The notes beneath the pieces are model-generated. The model searched no databases. It was not told the origin of the DNA and saw only the letters and a list, made by a program, of their open reading frames with translations. A DNA stretch of 64,000 bases, from contig JAEUKH010000031.1 of NCBI GenBank assembly GCA_016792845.1, positions 62,001 to 126,000 on the forward strand, in the 5' to 3' direction. Source of the DNA: Myxococcales bacterium (GTDB lineage: Bacteria; Myxococcota_A; Polyangia; Polyangiales; Ga0077539). Made by a program: the position numbers and the translations under genes. Of the stretch, positions 1 through 9,010 are shown one piece after another; the first letter of the stretch is position 1, and every line of letters starts with the position of its first letter.

Positions 1-195
1 TGGAAAACCGCTGCCTCCCGAGTCGGCGATGTTGTATGATCGCGTGTGTCGGCTTGATCCGGCAGCCGCGTTGAGGCTTGGGGCTTAGAGGTGTACTCAT
101 TGGTTGGGTGCTGCCTCCCATCAATCGGTTGATCGGGTCGCCGCGCAGTGGTCGCGGCCCCCGCAAACAACCACAACGGAAGAGGAAAGACGATC

Positions 196-693
196 ATGTC
201 GCGAGAGGGTTCCGTCGCTCCGAAGGAGCGGGTCAACATCGTCTACAAGCCGGCCACCGGCGGAGCGCAGGAAGAGGTCGAGCTTCCGCTCAAGATTTTG
301 ATGGTGGGTGACTACACCCAGCGCACCGACGACCGGCCGGTCGAAGATCGCAAGCCCATCAACATCGACAAAGACAACTTCAACCAGGTGATGGCCGAGC
401 AGAAGCTTGAGCTGAACCTGAACGTCGCCGACAAGCTCTCGCAGGAGCCCGGCGCCGAAGTCTCGGTGAATCTGAAGTTCAAGAAGATGTCAGATTTCAC
501 CCCCGAGGGCATCGCCAACCAGGTGCCCGAGATGCGCAAGCTCCTTGAGCTGCGTCAGGCGCTCAATGCGCTCAAGGGCCCGCTCGGCAACGTGCCGGCC
601 TTCAAGAAGAAGATCCAATCGCTTCTCGGCGAAGAGGGTTCGCGCGCCCAGCTCATGAAGGAGCTCGGGCTTGGTGAAGGCTCGGGGGGCTGA
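196..693 (+). CDS. tssB: Type VI secretion contractile sheath small subunit TssB (VipA/ImpB)
   Basis: TssB pairs with TssC to build the contractile sheath of the type VI secretion system in the cytoplasm. The protein is 165 residues, the usual family length. It carries the typical N-terminal stretch (VNIVYKPATGG, then LPLKILMVGDY) and a helical C-terminal half. An in-frame ATG at 148 would add 16 residues, but the ATG at 196 is preceded by a purine-rich GAGGAAAG about eight bases upstream and starts at the conserved N-terminus, so I chose it. tssC follows 54 bases downstream, which supports one transcript. The 195 bases before the gene show no coding; a small inverted repeat lies at 120-133. 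Any other T6SS genes must lie outside the left edge, because none follow the second tssC. Confidence 0.95.
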   Translation: MSREGSVAPKERVNIVYKPATGGAQEEVELPLKILMVGDYTQRTDDRPVEDRKPINIDKDNFNQVMAEQKLELNLNVADKLSQEPGAEVSVNLKFKKMSDFTPEGIANQVPEMRKLLELRQALNALKGPLGNVPAFKKKIQSLLGEEGSRAQLMKELGLGEGSGG

Positions 694-747
694 CCGCTCC
701 GCGCAATCGCACACTGACCAGATCGAGACAGAGCAAAGGACAGCACG

Positions 748-2232
748 ATGAGCACGGATGCAAAGACCCAGTCTCAGGGCGCAACCCAAACCCTTGAGGG
801 CGGGTCGCTGCTCGATGAGATTCTCAGCGAGGGCAAGATCAAGTCGTCGGAAGATGGCTATGACGTCGTCAAGCGTGGCGTTCAGCACTTTATTGCTGAG
901 ATGCTCTCGCCGGGCCGCTCGCAAGAGAAGGTCGACAAGTCGATCATCGAGGGGATGATCACAGAGATCGACGCCCGCCTCTCAGCCCAGATCAACGAGA
1001 TCCTGCACCACGCAGAGTTTCAGAAGATCGAGAGCGCGTGGCGTTCGCTGAAGTACCTGATCGACAAGGTCGACTTCCGCGAGAACATCAAGGTCGAGAT
1101 GCTCAACTGCTCGAAGGATGACCTTCTTGCAGACTTTGAAGACTCGCCCGAGGTGCCGAAGTCGGGTCTGTACAAGACCGTGTACTCGGCCGAGTACGGC
1201 ACCTTCGGTGGCAAGCCCATCGGGTGCATCGTGGGCAACTACGAGTTCTCGAGCGGCCCGCAAGACATCGCGCTCCTTCAGAAGATCGCCTCGGTGTCGG
1301 CGATGGCCCACGCGCCCTTCTTCACCTCGGCCTCGCCGCAGATGTTCGGCGTCGACTCGTGGGAAGAGCTGCCCAAGCTGAAAGACCTCAAGTCGCTCTT
1401 CGAGGGCCCGCAGTACGCGCGCTGGCATGCCTTCCGTGAGAGCGAAGACTCGCGGTACGTGGGCGTGACCGCGCCGCGCTTCCTCCTTCGGTTGCCCTAC
1501 GGTCAATCGACGGTGCCGGTGAAGTCGTTCAACTTTGAAGAAGACGTCATCGGTCAGCACGACCGTTACCTTTGGGGCAGCTCGGCCATCGCGATGGCGA
1601 CCCGCATCGCCGACAGCTTCGCCAAGTACCGCTGGTGCCCGAACATCATCGGCCCGCAGGCCGGCGGCAGCGTCGAAGACCTCCCGTTGCACCAGTACGA
1701 GGCGATGGGCGAGATTCAGACCAAGTGCCCGACCGAGGTGCAGCTCACCGAGCGCCGCGAGTACGAGATGAGCGAAGAGGGCTTCATCGGCCTCACCTTC
1801 CGCAAAGACTCGAACAACGCGTGCTTCTTCTCGGCCAACTCGGTGCAGAAGCCGAAGTACTTCGGCAACAGCCCCGAGGGCAAGGCCGCTGAGACCAACT
1901 ACCGTCTCGGCACCCAGCTGCCGTACATGTTCATCATGAACCGCATCGCCCACTACCTGAAGGTGCTTCAGCGTGAGCAGATCGGCACCTGGAAGGAGCG
2001 CTCAGACCTCGAGCGCGAGCTCAACCAGTGGATCGGGCAGTACGTCGCCGACATGGACGACCCTGCCCCGGGTGTGCGCTCACGCCGCCCGCTCCGCAAG
2101 GCCAAGATCAAGGTCGAGGACGTCGAGGGGCAGCCGGGCTGGTACCGTTGCTCGCTCCAGGTTCGGCCGCACTTCAAGTACATGGGTGCGTCGTTCGACC
2201 TGTCGCTGGTGGGCAAGCTCGACAAGGAGTGA
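748..2232 (+). CDS. tssC: Type VI secretion contractile sheath large subunit TssC (VipB/ImpC), copy 1
   Basis: This is the large sheath subunit that interlocks with TssB. It is 494 residues, full length for the family. Conserved blocks include DLLADFEDSPEVPKSGLY, GNYEF, the LLQKIASV block, FEGPQYARWHAFRESED, FAKYRWCPNIIGP, FFSANSVQKPK and the C-terminal RPHFKYMGASFDLSLVGKLD. It starts at ATG 748, downstream of an AGCAAAGGA-type site. A second, complete tssC follows after a 141-base gap holding a strong hairpin, so the two large subunits may be expressed at different levels. Nothing in the sequence suggests decay. Confidence 0.96.
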   Translation: MSTDAKTQSQGATQTLEGGSLLDEILSEGKIKSSEDGYDVVKRGVQHFIAEMLSPGRSQEKVDKSIIEGMITEIDARLSAQINEILHHAEFQKIESAWRSLKYLIDKVDFRENIKVEMLNCSKDDLLADFEDSPEVPKSGLYKTVYSAEYGTFGGKPIGCIVGNYEFSSGPQDIALLQKIASVSAMAHAPFFTSASPQMFGVDSWEELPKLKDLKSLFEGPQYARWHAFRESEDSRYVGVTAPRFLLRLPYGQSTVPVKSFNFEEDVIGQHDRYLWGSSAIAMATRIADSFAKYRWCPNIIGPQAGGSVEDLPLHQYEAMGEIQTKCPTEVQLTERREYEMSEEGFIGLTFRKDSNNACFFSANSVQKPKYFGNSPEGKAAETNYRLGTQLPYMFIMNRIAHYLKVLQREQIGTWKERSDLERELNQWIGQYVADMDDPAPGVRSRRPLRKAKIKVEDVEGQPGWYRCSLQVRPHFKYMGASFDLSLVGKLDKE

Positions 2233-2266
2233 TGCCGCCTAAGGTCGCCGCACGGGTGACCGGCCG

Positions 2267-2308
2267 AGAGGCTCCGATGGGTCTGTCTTGCGACCCGCCG
2301 GAGCCTCT
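2267..2308 (+). terminator. Nested hairpin between the two tssC genes, probable terminator or attenuator
   Basis: A perfect 10-bp outer stem (AGAGGCTCCG at 2267-2276 with CGGAGCCTCT at 2299-2308) encloses a perfect 5-bp inner stem (GGGTC at 2279-2283 with GACCC at 2292-2296). GGTTGTTT follows, which is only a weak T-rich tail. It could end most transcripts after the first tssC, or cap a processed mRNA end so that tssB and tssC exceed the second copy. A similar nested hairpin with a GAGGCTC...GAGCCTC outer stem lies at 53951-53991. Confidence 0.6.
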
Positions 2309-2373
2309 GGTTGTTTGGGCAGAGGTTTCGTCGTTTGGGGAGAAGGGTGCTAAGAACGCCCGAAGGCTGAGAG

Positions 2374-3882
2374 ATGAGCAACGAAATCGCCGGATCGTTG
2401 GTGACCGAGACCCAGTACGCCGAGGCCGAAGCCCCCCGCGCCCTCAGCCTGCTCGAATCGTTGCTCGAAGAGGGCAACATCTCGCCCGCGCGGAGCGACT
2501 ATCAGGTCGTGCGCCGCGGCATCGAGCACCTCTTGTCAGAGATGCTCGCGCCCACGCGGATGGGCGAGACCATCGACAAGGTGCTCGTCGACGTGATGAT
2601 CGCCGAGCTCGACTCGCGGCTCTCTGCGCAGATCAACGCGATTCTGCATCACCCGACGCTCCAGGCGCTTGAGTCGGCGTGGCGCGGTCTTCAGTTCGCG
2701 ATCGAGCGCATCGACTCGCGCGAGAACACCAAGGTCGAGATGATGAACATCTCGAAAGAAGACCTTCTGGCAGACTTCGAAGACTCGCCCGAGGTGCCCA
2801 AATCGGGGCTCTACCGTTGGGTCTACAATGAAGAGTACGGCAGCTTCGGCGGCCAGCCCTACGGGCTCATCTGCGGCAACTACGAGTTCGACACGGGCCA
2901 CCAAGACCTCTCGCTCTTGCAGAAGATCGCGTCGGTGTGCGCCATGGCCCACGCGCCCTTCGTGGCCGCCGCGTCGCCCAAGGCCTTCGGCCTCGACGGG
3001 TGGGATCAGCTGCCCGAGATCAAAGACCTGCGGGCGCTCTTCGAGGGGCCGCAGTACACCCGCTGGCACGCCTTTCGAGAGAGCGAAGACGCGCGGTACA
3101 TCGGCCTGAGCCTGCCGCGCTTCGTGCTGCGCAAGCCCTACGGGGCGAACACCTTGCCGGTGAAGGCCTTCAATTTTGAAGAGAAGCTCGGCGAGCGGGC
3201 CGACGATTTTCTCTGGGGTAACGCGAGCTTCGCCTTCGCGACGCGGGTCGCAGACAGCTTCGCCAAGTACCGCTGGTGCCCGAACATCATCGGCCCCGCC
3301 TCGGGCGGCACCGTCGAAGAGATGCCGCTGCACAATTATGCCGCGATGAACCTCATTCAGTTCAAGCAGCCCACCGAGGCGCAGATCACCGAGCGCCGCG
3401 AGTTTGAGCTGAGCGAAGAGGGCTTCATCCCCCTGACGTACCGCAAAGACACCGACAACGCGTGCTTCTTCTCGGCCAACTCGGTGCAGAAGCCCAAGAC
3501 CTACGGCAACAGCCCCGAGGGCAAGGCCGCTGAGACCAACTACCGCCTCGGCACCCAGCTGCCGTACATGTTCATCATGACGCGCATCGCCCACTATTTG
3601 AAGGTGTTGCAGCGCGAGCAGCTCGGCGGCTTCAAAGAGCGCTCAGACCTCGAGCGCGAGCTCAACCAGTGGATCAATCAGTATGTCGCCGACCTCGACG
3701 ACCCGGCCCCGGGGGTGCGCGCGCGGCGGCCCATCCGGCGGGCCTCGATCAAGGTCGAAGACGTCGAAGGGCAGGCGGGCTGGTACCGAATCTCGGTGCA
3801 GGTGCGGCCGCACTTCAAGTACATGGGCGCGCAGTTTACCCTGTCGCTGGTGGGTAAACTCGACAAAGAGTTTAAAGACTGA
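2374..3882 (+). CDS. tssC: Type VI secretion sheath large subunit TssC, copy 2
   Basis: A second full-length (502-residue) TssC is encoded directly after the first. It keeps the same blocks: DLLADFEDSPEVPKSGLY, GNYEF, FEGPQYTRWHAFRESED, FAKYRWCPNIIGP, FFSANSVQKPK, and a C-terminus RPHFKYMGAQFTLSLVGKLD followed by a short KEFKD tail. By eye roughly two thirds of residues match copy 1. Divergence is highest in the N-terminal 60 residues and in the region after the LRKPYG block. The start at 2374 fits the family N-terminus. No frameshift is seen, so this is a maintained paralogue and not a pseudogene. It could form mixed sheaths, a specialised sheath segment, or serve another TssB. The T6SS module ends here; the next gene is unrelated. 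Confidence 0.94.
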   Translation: MSNEIAGSLVTETQYAEAEAPRALSLLESLLEEGNISPARSDYQVVRRGIEHLLSEMLAPTRMGETIDKVLVDVMIAELDSRLSAQINAILHHPTLQALESAWRGLQFAIERIDSRENTKVEMMNISKEDLLADFEDSPEVPKSGLYRWVYNEEYGSFGGQPYGLICGNYEFDTGHQDLSLLQKIASVCAMAHAPFVAAASPKAFGLDGWDQLPEIKDLRALFEGPQYTRWHAFRESEDARYIGLSLPRFVLRKPYGANTLPVKAFNFEEKLGERADDFLWGNASFAFATRVADSFAKYRWCPNIIGPASGGTVEEMPLHNYAAMNLIQFKQPTEAQITERREFELSEEGFIPLTYRKDTDNACFFSANSVQKPKTYGNSPEGKAAETNYRLGTQLPYMFIMTRIAHYLKVLQREQLGGFKERSDLERELNQWINQYVADLDDPAPGVRARRPIRRASIKVEDVEGQAGWYRISVQVRPHFKYMGAQFTLSLVGKLDKEFKD

Positions 3883-3902
3883 ACCGTGAGCCCGCGACGC
3901 GC

Positions 3903-5069
3903 GTGAGAGGGTGCTGGGCGATGCCCCGATGGCGTTGTCTGAAGGCCGCGGTCGCGCTCTTCGTCGCGGGGCTCGGCCTCCGCTGCGAGCCCTCGCGTGA
4001 GGCCGTCGCGCCGGCCCGCACCGTCGACGCGACCGCGCCTCAGCCCTGGCTTGAGGCCCCGTTGGTCGATCGACAGCGAGAGCTTCTCAGGCGCTTCGCG
4101 ATGGGCTACCGGCCGCAGTGTCGCCCTGAGCTGCCGACCGGGCGGCGGCGCCTGCGGCGGGCGCTGGTGACGGCCTTTGGGCCCTACGCCGACGTGCGCG
4201 ACAACGCGTCGAGCGCCATCGTGGGGATGCTCGTTCCGGGGGTGGCGCAGGCGCTGCCGTTGAAGCCGGGCCCCGGCGTGATCGAGGCGCCCGACGCGCG
4301 GCTCGCGGTGGCGAGCGAGACGGTACACTTGCAGCACTTCGGCGAGGCCAGGCTCTGCGCGATGGTGCTCCCGAGCTACTGGGATCTCCCCGGTGACCTC
4401 GTGCTGCGTGAGATCGAAGCCTTTCAGCCCGACGTCGTGGTGATGACCGGGGTCTCGAAGCGGGCCCGCGAGATCATCTTGGAGCTGGGCACCGTAAACG
4501 AGAGCGACGAGCTCGACGACGACAGCCCCGCGGGCTTTCGGTTGAGCCCCGGACGGAGCCTCCCGGTGCTCGACGGCCCGGGCCAGATGCAGGGCGAGCG
4601 GCTGCCGCTGGTGCTGTCATGGTCGCGTGTTCGCCGCGCGATGCGGCGGGCCTGGCGTGCCGAGCGAGACGCCCTCGAAGGGCCCCTCCGCTTCGACGCG
4701 CGGGTGAACGACGTGCGCTTCGGCGCGTACCCCCGGCGGCTCAACCGTTACCTCTGCAACGCCCTCGCCCACGCGGTGAACGCCGGGCTCGCGGGACAGC
4801 TCGAAGAGAGCCATTTCGCGCGCACCCTCGCCGCGCTCGAGTCGCCGCGTGAGACCTTGGGCTGGCCCCTCCCGCGGGTGACGCCGCGGCCCTCGCTGCC
4901 GCGTGTGTTTGTTCACTTCCCGAGCGAGCTCGCGGGGCGCCACCGCGAGGCCGCCGAGGCGATGCTTGTGGCGCTCCTCGCGGCGCAGCTCGCGGCCCTG
5001 CACGACCCCGTCGACGCGCCGGTGCTGAGCGAAGGCATCGCGCCCGACTCGGTCTCTGCGGGGCCTTGA
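3903..5069 (+). CDS. Exported pyroglutamyl-peptidase I (C15)-like protein
   Basis: Pyroglutamyl peptidases remove N-terminal pyroglutamate using a Glu-Cys-His triad. All three appear conserved: Glu194 in IILELGTVNE (matching the family's ITxERVAIN), Cys285 in NRYLCNAL (family NYVCN) and His338 in VFVHFP (family FIHVP). The VTAFGPY motif near residue 90 matches the family's N-terminal VTGFGPF. Family members are usually about 215 residues and cytoplasmic. This one is 388 residues, with an N-terminal hydrophobic segment (about residues 14-27) ending in a Cys, an extra region before the catalytic domain, and an insert at about 200-260. Export, perhaps as a lipoprotein, is inferred; the lipobox (GLRC) is atypical. 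An alternative start is the ATG at 3921. The substrate is unknown. Confidence 0.65.
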   Translation: MRGCWAMPRWRCLKAAVALFVAGLGLRCEPSREAVAPARTVDATAPQPWLEAPLVDRQRELLRRFAMGYRPQCRPELPTGRRRLRRALVTAFGPYADVRDNASSAIVGMLVPGVAQALPLKPGPGVIEAPDARLAVASETVHLQHFGEARLCAMVLPSYWDLPGDLVLREIEAFQPDVVVMTGVSKRAREIILELGTVNESDELDDDSPAGFRLSPGRSLPVLDGPGQMQGERLPLVLSWSRVRRAMRRAWRAERDALEGPLRFDARVNDVRFGAYPRRLNRYLCNALAHAVNAGLAGQLEESHFARTLAALESPRETLGWPLPRVTPRPSLPRVFVHFPSELAGRHREAAEAMLVALLAAQLAALHDPVDAPVLSEGIAPDSVSAGP

Positions 5070-5112
5070 TTTTGTCTCCCCGCGGGCGCCCGGGCGGTCG
5101 TACCGTCGCGCC

Positions 5113-6015
5113 ATGGAGTACCGCGAAGACGCGCTCAACCCGCGGGTTCTAGAGAACCGCCACGGCGCCAAGGTCTCGTATGTCGTGCTCGGTGAGGGCC
5201 CGCGCACCCTGATGCTCGCCAACGGCCTCGGCGGCAGGCTCTACACCTGGGAGCCCCTCGTGCGCGCGCTGCCCGCGGGGTATCGCGTCATCTCGTGGGA
5301 TTACCGCGGCCTCTTCGACTCGACCCCGCCCACCGGGCGCCGCTGGATGAGCGTCGACGAGCACGCCGCCGACGCCCTCGCCATCCTCGACGCCGAAGGC
5401 ATCGACCGGGCCGTCTTCTGCGGTTGGAGCATGGGCGTTCAGGTCTCGCTTGAGGCCACCGTTCAGGCGCCCGAGCGGGTGGCGGGCCTGGTGCTCCTCA
5501 ACGGCACCTACGGGCATGTGTTCTCGTCGGGCCTCCAACCCGCGGTGCGCTTGCCCTTCGCGGGGCAGTACCTTCACGCCCTGGTCGAATATGTCGCCGA
5601 CCACCCGACGGTGGCCCGGGCCATCGGGCACCTCGCGCCGCACTTCATGCACCCCGCGGTGGCCTTCTTCTGGCTCGTCTCGGGCACGCGGCCTTCGGCC
5701 ATGCAGCCCCTTCTGGCGCGGTACCTCCGCGAGGTCTTCGGCGACACCACCTTCTCGAACTACCTCAGGCTCTTTCAAGAGCTCGACGCCCACTCGGTGC
5801 TGCACCACCTCCGCGAGATCACGGCCCCCGCCCTGGTCGTCTCGGGCGGCTGGGATTGGCTCACCCCCGCGTACCAGAGCGCCCGCATCGCCGAGCGGCT
5901 CCCCCACGCCGAGTACATGGCCCTCACCCGCGCCAGCCACTTCGTGCTCCTAGAGCGGCCCGAGACGGTGATCCCCGCGGTGATGCGCTTCTTCGACGGG
6001 CGCGCGCGCTGGTGA
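5113..6015 (+). CDS. Alpha/beta-fold hydrolase
   Basis: This is a 300-residue alpha/beta hydrolase with a complete triad. The nucleophile is Ser106 in the elbow GWSMG, the acid is Asp248 in GGWDWLTP and the base is His276 in ASHFVLLERPE. NGLGG near residue 38 is the oxyanion-hole motif. A helical cap spans about residues 135-235. No signal peptide is visible, so it is likely cytoplasmic. The substrate cannot be read from sequence; related proteins are annotated as esterases, lactonases or C-C bond hydrolases. The gene stands alone between the C15-like gene and the SWIM gene, with short gaps on both sides. Confidence 0.85.
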   Translation: MEYREDALNPRVLENRHGAKVSYVVLGEGPRTLMLANGLGGRLYTWEPLVRALPAGYRVISWDYRGLFDSTPPTGRRWMSVDEHAADALAILDAEGIDRAVFCGWSMGVQVSLEATVQAPERVAGLVLLNGTYGHVFSSGLQPAVRLPFAGQYLHALVEYVADHPTVARAIGHLAPHFMHPAVAFFWLVSGTRPSAMQPLLARYLREVFGDTTFSNYLRLFQELDAHSVLHHLREITAPALVVSGGWDWLTPAYQSARIAERLPHAEYMALTRASHFVLLERPETVIPAVMRFFDGRARW

Positions 6016-6070
6016 CAGACTATGTCAACGTGCGCCGTCCTGGTAGGTCAACGAAGGTTACACTGGAGGA

Positions 6071-7804
6071 GTGATGAACGACGCAGGCGCGGCTTCGGGT
6101 GCGGGCTGGTTTGACGCGGGCGCGTGGCAGCGCGGCGTCGAGGTTGGGGCGCGTGGGGCGCTCTTCGATTTGCGCCATCAGGGCGCGGTGTTTCGGGCGC
6201 GGGCCCACGGCACCGAGGGCGGGCGCTACCACGTCTCGGTGACCCTCTCGGGGGGCGCCGTGACGGCCGCGCACTGCACCTGTGTGGCGGGCGCTGAGGG
6301 GCGATGCAAGCACGCCGCGGCCTTGGCGCAGCGGGCTTTGGCGGCGCCCGAGGCCTTTGTCGCCGTGCCCTCGTGGCGCGAGGGGCTGCGGGGGCGCTCG
6401 CGGGCCGAGCTCGTTCACTTGATCGAGCAGATGTTGGGTCGGCACCCCGAGCTTGAGACGCTGTTGACCCTGCCGATGCCGGGCGCCTCGCGGGGCCGGG
6501 TCGACGCGGCGGCGATCGCGCGCGAGGCCGACACGGTGTTCGCCGAGCACGGCGAGGCCTTCGGCGCCGAGGGGCCCATCGTCGATCAGCTCGCAGGCCT
6601 CGCGGCCTTGGTGGGGCGCTTCGCCGACGCCCACGACACGCTGAGCGCCCTCGCCGTCGCGCGGGGCTTGATCGAGAGCGTGTACCGCCACCTGCCTGAG
6701 TTCGAGCAGCACGCCCAGGGCGAAGACCTGCGCGCGTTGATGCTGCGGGTCGTTCATGCGCTCGCGTCGTGTTTGGGGCGCGAGAGCCTCGACGCCGAGA
6801 CGCGCCACGCGGTGACCGATTGCCTGGTCGAGACGCGGCAGCGAGACCTCGCGCTCGGCGACGTGGGGCCCGCCGAGGCGATCGAAGAGCTGCTCAGGGC
6901 CAACCTCGAGCCCGACGAGCGGGCGCGGCTCGCGGCGATGCTTCGGGCGCGGCTCCCCGAGGCGCTGAGAGACCACCGCGAGCACCTCGCGTGGGAGGAG
7001 GTCGACGACGGCGCGTTCTTGTTCGACCTCGAAGCCGAGACCTTGAGCGAGGCCGCGTACCTGGCAGGCTGCCGTCGCTTGGCGCGGCACGCCGAGGCCG
7101 TTCGTCATCTCGTCGCGCGCGGGGCGCTGCGCGAGGCGCTCGGGGTGGCGCGGGAGGCTCCGTCTTGGGCGCTGATCGAGATCGCCGAGAGCCTCGAAGC
7201 GGCGGGCCAGGGCGCCTTGGCCGAGTCGCTCTTGACCGCGCGGAGCGAGCAAGACCGCGCCCCGCGGCTCATTGATTGGCTGTATGCGCGGGCCCTCGCG
7301 CGGCACGACGCCGAGCAGGTGCGTCTCTTCGCCGAGACGCGCTTCGGCATTCGTCCTGACCAGCAGGGTTTTGCGATGTTGAAGGCCAGCACCCCGGGGC
7401 CCGAGTGGGTGACCGTGCGCGAGCGGGCCTTCGGCACCATGACGGCCCACGGCTTTGTGCACGAGCTCGTGCGGGCGCTGCTCGACGAAGACCTGGTGAC
7501 CCGGGCCGCCGAGCAGGTGTTGCGGCAGCCGACGCCCTTCGCGTTGCGCGAAGCTGTCGCCCTCGCGGCCGAGCGCTCGGCCCCCGAGGCCGCCCTCGCG
7601 GTCTATGACGGCCTGATCGAGTCGGCGGTGGCCGAGCGGAGCCGCGCGGGGTACCAGACCGCCGCGCGGCTCGCGGCGCGGGTCGTGGCGCTCTACGCGG
7701 CGCGCGGCGAAGTCGAGGCCGGGGCGACCTTTGTCGCGGCCCTGCGCGGTCGCCACGCGCGTCTGAGGGCGCTGCATGATGAGTTGCGTCGCGCGGGGGT
7801 GTAA
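6071..7804 (+). CDS. SWIM zinc-finger domain protein
   Basis: A 577-residue protein whose N-terminus holds a SWIM zinc-finger pattern, Cys69-x-Cys71-x7-Cys79-x-His81 (CTCVAGAEGRCKH). Such fingers bind zinc and are associated with nucleic-acid or protein binding. The rest is Ala/Leu/Arg-rich and predominantly helical, resembling tandem helical repeats, with no enzyme motif I can recognise. A GGAGGA site sits directly before a GTG-ATG pair; I report the GTG (6071), but the ATG at 6074 is equally possible. In other bacteria SWIM proteins of this type often neighbour SNF2 helicases or MoxR/VWA genes; neither is present here, so its role is open. Confidence 0.75.
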   Translation: MMNDAGAASGAGWFDAGAWQRGVEVGARGALFDLRHQGAVFRARAHGTEGGRYHVSVTLSGGAVTAAHCTCVAGAEGRCKHAAALAQRALAAPEAFVAVPSWREGLRGRSRAELVHLIEQMLGRHPELETLLTLPMPGASRGRVDAAAIAREADTVFAEHGEAFGAEGPIVDQLAGLAALVGRFADAHDTLSALAVARGLIESVYRHLPEFEQHAQGEDLRALMLRVVHALASCLGRESLDAETRHAVTDCLVETRQRDLALGDVGPAEAIEELLRANLEPDERARLAAMLRARLPEALRDHREHLAWEEVDDGAFLFDLEAETLSEAAYLAGCRRLARHAEAVRHLVARGALREALGVAREAPSWALIEIAESLEAAGQGALAESLLTARSEQDRAPRLIDWLYARALARHDAEQVRLFAETRFGIRPDQQGFAMLKASTPGPEWVTVRERAFGTMTAHGFVHELVRALLDEDLVTRAAEQVLRQPTPFALREAVALAAERSAPEAALAVYDGLIESAVAERSRAGYQTAARLAARVVALYAARGEVEAGATFVAALRGRHARLRALHDELRRAGV

Positions 7805-7814
7805 CCTCTCGCGC

Positions 7815-8957
7815 ATGGGCTTCGATCCGATCGTGCTCGCGGTGCCGGGGTACTTCGTCTTGATGGGCCTAGAGGGGGCCCTCAACGCGCGAAAGAAGCT
7901 GGGGCTCTACGCCCTCGGTGACACCTTGGCGAACCTCGCGTGCGGGGTGTACCAGCAGCTCCTCGTGACGCTTCTGGTGTTGCCGCTCAACGCGCCGTAT
8001 CGGCTCGTGTACGAGCGCCTCCGGGCCACCGACTGGTTCGCCGCGCACCCGGGTTGGGCGTGGGCCTTCGCCTTCGTGGGCGCAGACTTCTTCTATTACT
8101 GGTTTCACCGATGGAGCCACGAGAACGCGGTGGGCTGGTTCAGCCATGTGGTGCACCACCAGAGCGAGCGGTACAACCTCTCGGTCGCGCTCCGCCAAGA
8201 CGCGTGGCAGCCGTTGTTTTCGCTGTGGTTCTTTCTACCGCTGGCGCTCGTGGGGGTGCCGCCGGCGATCTTCCTCTCAGCGTACGGCGTGGTGATCGTT
8301 TACCAGTTTTGGATCCATACCCGTTTGATCGATCGCCTGGGCGTCTTCGAACAGGTGTTCAACACGCCCTCGCATCACCGCGTCCACCACGGCGTCGACC
8401 CGCAGTACCTCGACAAGAACTATGCGGGCGTCTTCATCGTGTGGGATCGCTGGTTCGGCACCTTCGAGCCCGAAGGCGTCGCGCCCACCTACGGCACCAT
8501 CGAGGCCCTCACGAGCTTCAACCCCGCGTGGGCGCACTGGGAGTACGGCGCCAAGCTGGTCGACAAGATTCGGGCGGCCCGGTCACCCCTTGAGGCCCTC
8601 TCGGTGCTCTGGCGCGGCCCCGGGTGGATGCCTGGCGGCGCCCCGAGCCTCAACACCCAAGATGATTTTCGCGCGCGGCAGGCGCAGGCCCTTTACAACG
8701 TCGAGAGCCCGCGGCGGGCGCGCATCGAAGCCTTGGCGGTCTTCGCCCTGGCCATGGTCGCCACCCTCGCCGTGCTCGCGCGCAAAGACCACGGCGCAGA
8801 CCTCAGAAACCTCACCCTCAGCCTCGTCGCCGGGTGGAACCTCGCCAACGCCTCGGGCCTCGTCGAGGCCAAAGCCTGGGCCCGCGCGTCGACCCGGGCC
8901 GGGCTCGGCGCGATGCTCTTGACCTTGCTGGTGTGGGCGGTCGGCCTCGGGCGTTGA
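7815..8957 (+). CDS. Sterol desaturase / fatty acid hydroxylase family membrane protein
   Basis: Members of this family use a di-iron centre held by a histidine cluster to hydroxylate or desaturate lipids, or to cleave ether lipids. The clusters are visible: HRWSH (residues 98-102), HVVHH (111-115), His168 in FWIHT, and SHHRVHH (186-192). Hydrophobic segments around residues 5-20, 45-60, 82-96 and 133-165 anchor it in the membrane. A C-terminal extension after about residue 290 adds further hydrophobic helices. This fits the alkylglycerol monooxygenase-like or sterol desaturase-like branch; the exact lipid substrate is not evident. I chose ATG 7815 because the upstream ATG at 7776 overlaps the SWIM gene and precedes a non-family leader. 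Confidence 0.85.
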   Translation: MGFDPIVLAVPGYFVLMGLEGALNARKKLGLYALGDTLANLACGVYQQLLVTLLVLPLNAPYRLVYERLRATDWFAAHPGWAWAFAFVGADFFYYWFHRWSHENAVGWFSHVVHHQSERYNLSVALRQDAWQPLFSLWFFLPLALVGVPPAIFLSAYGVVIVYQFWIHTRLIDRLGVFEQVFNTPSHHRVHHGVDPQYLDKNYAGVFIVWDRWFGTFEPEGVAPTYGTIEALTSFNPAWAHWEYGAKLVDKIRAARSPLEALSVLWRGPGWMPGGAPSLNTQDDFRARQAQALYNVESPRRARIEALAVFALAMVATLAVLARKDHGADLRNLTLSLVAGWNLANASGLVEAKAWARASTRAGLGAMLLTLLVWAVGLGR

Positions 8958-9010
8958 GCCGAGTGCGAAAGATCAGGCTGTACGGGAGCGTGACAGCCGC
9001 GCGGTGACGC

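Noticed and set aside
1..195. A sigma-54-like promoter (TTGGTTGGGTGCTGCC) before tssB
   Set aside because: The GG-to-GC spacing is one base short of the required -24/-12 arrangement and flanking consensus bases are missing.
6020..7885. A 621-codon minus-strand open frame opposite the SWIM gene
   Set aside because: It is Arg/Gly/His-rich with no motif; the plus strand has a ribosome site and a SWIM motif.
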